This document shows, one piece after another, positions 62,723 through 64,000 of a stretch of 64,000 bases of DNA. Source of the DNA: Cristatella mucedo. Lineage: Eukaryota > Bryozoa > Phylactolaemata > Cristatellidae. The stretch lies in contig WPIO01000031.1 of the NCBI GenBank assembly GCA_009760855.2, forward strand, positions 1,013,001 through 1,077,000, written 5' to 3'. The notes beneath the pieces were generated by a model, which saw nothing but the letters and a program-made list of their open reading frames with translations, had not been told where the DNA came from and did no database searches. Position 1 is the first letter of the stretch, and each line of letters starts with the position of its first letter. Made by a program: the position numbers and the translations under genes.

Positions 62723-64000
62723 ATGTCGCTCGCCCGGACGCGACGCGAGGCCGACAGCGCCCAAGCGATCGCGCTAGAAGCCCGACCGTCGAGCTCGAGG
62801 ATAAGCGCCGACGAGGACAGCGTCGCGCCGTCCGTGTCCAGCCGCGGTGTCACGGCCGTCTCGCTGGGAAACACTGCCGAGCGCGCCTCGACGACGCTAG
62901 GCGCTTCCGAGGAGGAGCCGCCTCTTGCCGTCACATCCGACGCCGCCGCTGGCACCGCCGCCATCGCGCCGCCGACGGCCGCGGCGGGGCGATCGAGCTC
63001 GGCAGCTGCGCCGCCGCCGCTAGCTTCGGAGAGAGCGAGCTTGCGCAGAACAGCGTCGGGCAGTATCGAGCAGCTTCGAGCAGCCAGCAGGGGCTCCGAC
63101 GAACAGTTCGACCCTCTCATTCACCACGACGCTGGCAACGTGGCGGACGACGCAGCCGGACGCAGCAGCGTCGTCGCCACGCAGATGGCGAACGCAGCGG
63201 CTCGTGGCGGCTCAGAGGCGCGAGAGGAGCACCGAGGCCGAAGTGAGGACGGGTCGAGCGAGGGAGCCGCGAGCGACGAGCGGTCCGAGAGTGGCGGAGC
63301 GGCGACGGAGAGGCTCCGAAGAAGAAGCGGCCGCGGAGGAGAGCGGACGGACGGTGGAGCGGCCAACACGCTGCTTCGCGGACCGCCACGACGTCGGTTG
63401 TCGCGTCATCGCTCGCGAGCCGAAGCTTCGGCGGCCGACGATGACAACGGGCGGCATGCTGTAGAAAGCGGCGAGGATCGGGCTGAGATGGATTTGCCCA
63501 GAGGCGGGACCGTCGACACGACGCCGCCGCCGCCGCCGCCGCGGCCTCCGGAGGGCGGCGGCAGCGCCGATAGCTCCGTGCGAAATGCACTACCCGCAGG
63601 TGCGACGGCCGAGGCTGGTGCTGCTAGCGGCGGGGGCGCTGCAGAAGAGGCGGCGAGAGGCTCGGCCTCCGTCGATGGGAAGGGTCCCCGCCACCGCTCG
63701 TCTCGGCATCACGAGAAGGACGCGGCATCCGCAGCAGATTCGCGAGTTGCAGCAGCCGGTGCAGTAGCCGAGGCAGCAGCGGCGGCGGCCCAGAGCGACG
63801 CCGCCAGCACCGAGCAAGGGCCCCGTCGACGTTCTTCGCGGCACCGCAAGAGAGACGCGACGCCAGAACAAATGGCTGCAGCTAAGGAACCGGATTCCCT
63901 CCCCGATGCGGCCCAGGAAGCATCGGTGTCGTTGAGTGAGACGGCGGGCACAGTCCAAGGTCAGCGGCGTCGAACTTTGCGGAACCACGACAAAGCAATG
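62723..64000 (+). CDS. unidentified Ala/Ser/Arg-rich protein, 5' part (open at window edge)
   Basis: From the first in-frame ATG (MSLARTRREADSAQAIALEA) the frame stays open for 426 codons to the last base, in GC-rich sequence where TAA/TAG/TGA are less frequent than average. The frame is also open upstream to 62618, without another ATG. The product is low-complexity: Ala, Ser, Arg, Gly and Glu rich, with a proline run (TTPPPPPPRPP). A basic motif recurs four times: PRRRLSRHRSRA at 63388-63423, PRHRSSRHHEKDA at 63688-63726, PRRRSSRHRKRDA at 63823-63861, and QRRRTLRNHDKA at 63962-63997. No known domain is visible. It is probably a disordered N-terminal region whose folded part lies beyond the window. 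The Kozak context is weak (cca before ATG), and a splice donor inside the frame cannot be excluded. Confidence 0.6.
   Translation, partial: MSLARTRREADSAQAIALEARPSSSRISADEDSVAPSVSSRGVTAVSLGNTAERASTTLGASEEEPPLAVTSDAAAGTAAIAPPTAAAGRSSSAAAPPPLASERASLRRTASGSIEQLRAASRGSDEQFDPLIHHDAGNVADDAAGRSSVVATQMANAAARGGSEAREEHRGRSEDGSSEGAASDERSESGGAATERLRRRSGRGGERTDGGAANTLLRGPPRRRLSRHRSRAEASAADDDNGRHAVESGEDRAEMDLPRGGTVDTTPPPPPPRPPEGGGSADSSVRNALPAGATAEAGAASGGGAAEEAARGSASVDGKGPRHRSSRHHEKDAASAADSRVAAAGAVAEAAAAAAQSDAASTEQGPRRRSSRHRKRDATPEQMAAAKEPDSLPDAAQEASVSLSETAGTVQGQRRRTLRNHDKAM

Noticed and set aside
63117-63590. Minus-strand 157-codon frame at the right edge
   Set aside because: Antisense shadow of the 426-codon plus-strand frame in GC-rich sequence. 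The plus frame is longer and has a recurring motif.

Overview
This is a window of animal (invertebrate metazoan) nuclear DNA. Coding sequence is split into short exons with GT/AG borders, introns run to several kilobases, and the spaces are full of LINE relics, tRNA-derived SINEs, DNA-transposon relics and long (GA/CT)n, (AC)n and (AT)n microsatellites. There are no bacterial operons, rRNA genes or CRISPR arrays. The species cannot be fixed from the sequence. Divergent CLOCK and MOSPD2 proteins together with abundant L2-like LINEs suggest a spiralian or another non-insect invertebrate, but that is inference.

Two spliced genes on the + strand were reconstructed by matching protein families and checking that every exon junction keeps the reading frame. 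The first, positions 1266-22374, is the 3' part of a CLOCK/NPAS2-type bHLH-PAS circadian transcription factor. Nine exons cover PAS-A, PAS-B and a C-terminal coiled coil with the stop codon; the bHLH exons must lie left of the window. The second, positions 33214-61720, is a complete 13-exon, 602-residue MOSPD2-like protein: a CRAL-TRIO lipid-binding domain, a low-complexity linker, an MSP (VAP-like) domain and a C-terminal membrane anchor. That architecture is known from ER membrane-contact-site tethers. A third + strand reading frame opens at 62723 and is still open at the window edge after 426 codons. It encodes an Ala/Ser/Arg-rich protein with a recurring basic motif that I do not recognise.

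Layout: 1-22.4 kb is CLOCK exons with introns carrying LINE, SINE, Tc1-like and microsatellite DNA. 22.4-23.6 kb is the probable CLOCK 3' UTR, with an ATTAAA signal. 23.6-33.2 kb is intergenic, with SINEs, two very long GA tracts, a LINE carrying a nested 380-bp insertion, and LINE 3' ends. 33.2-61.7 kb is MOSPD2, whose introns hold a near full-length LINE disrupted by two younger insertions, a five-copy GA-rich minisatellite and a SPIN-like hAT miniature element. 62-64 kb is GC-rich and holds the 5' part of the third gene.

I see no new multi-gene system. The observations most worth following are the SPIN-like element (possible horizontal transfer), the nested retroelement series, the SINE/LINE shared 3' tail, the 380-bp repeat found twice, and the unidentified repeat-bearing reading frame at the right edge.
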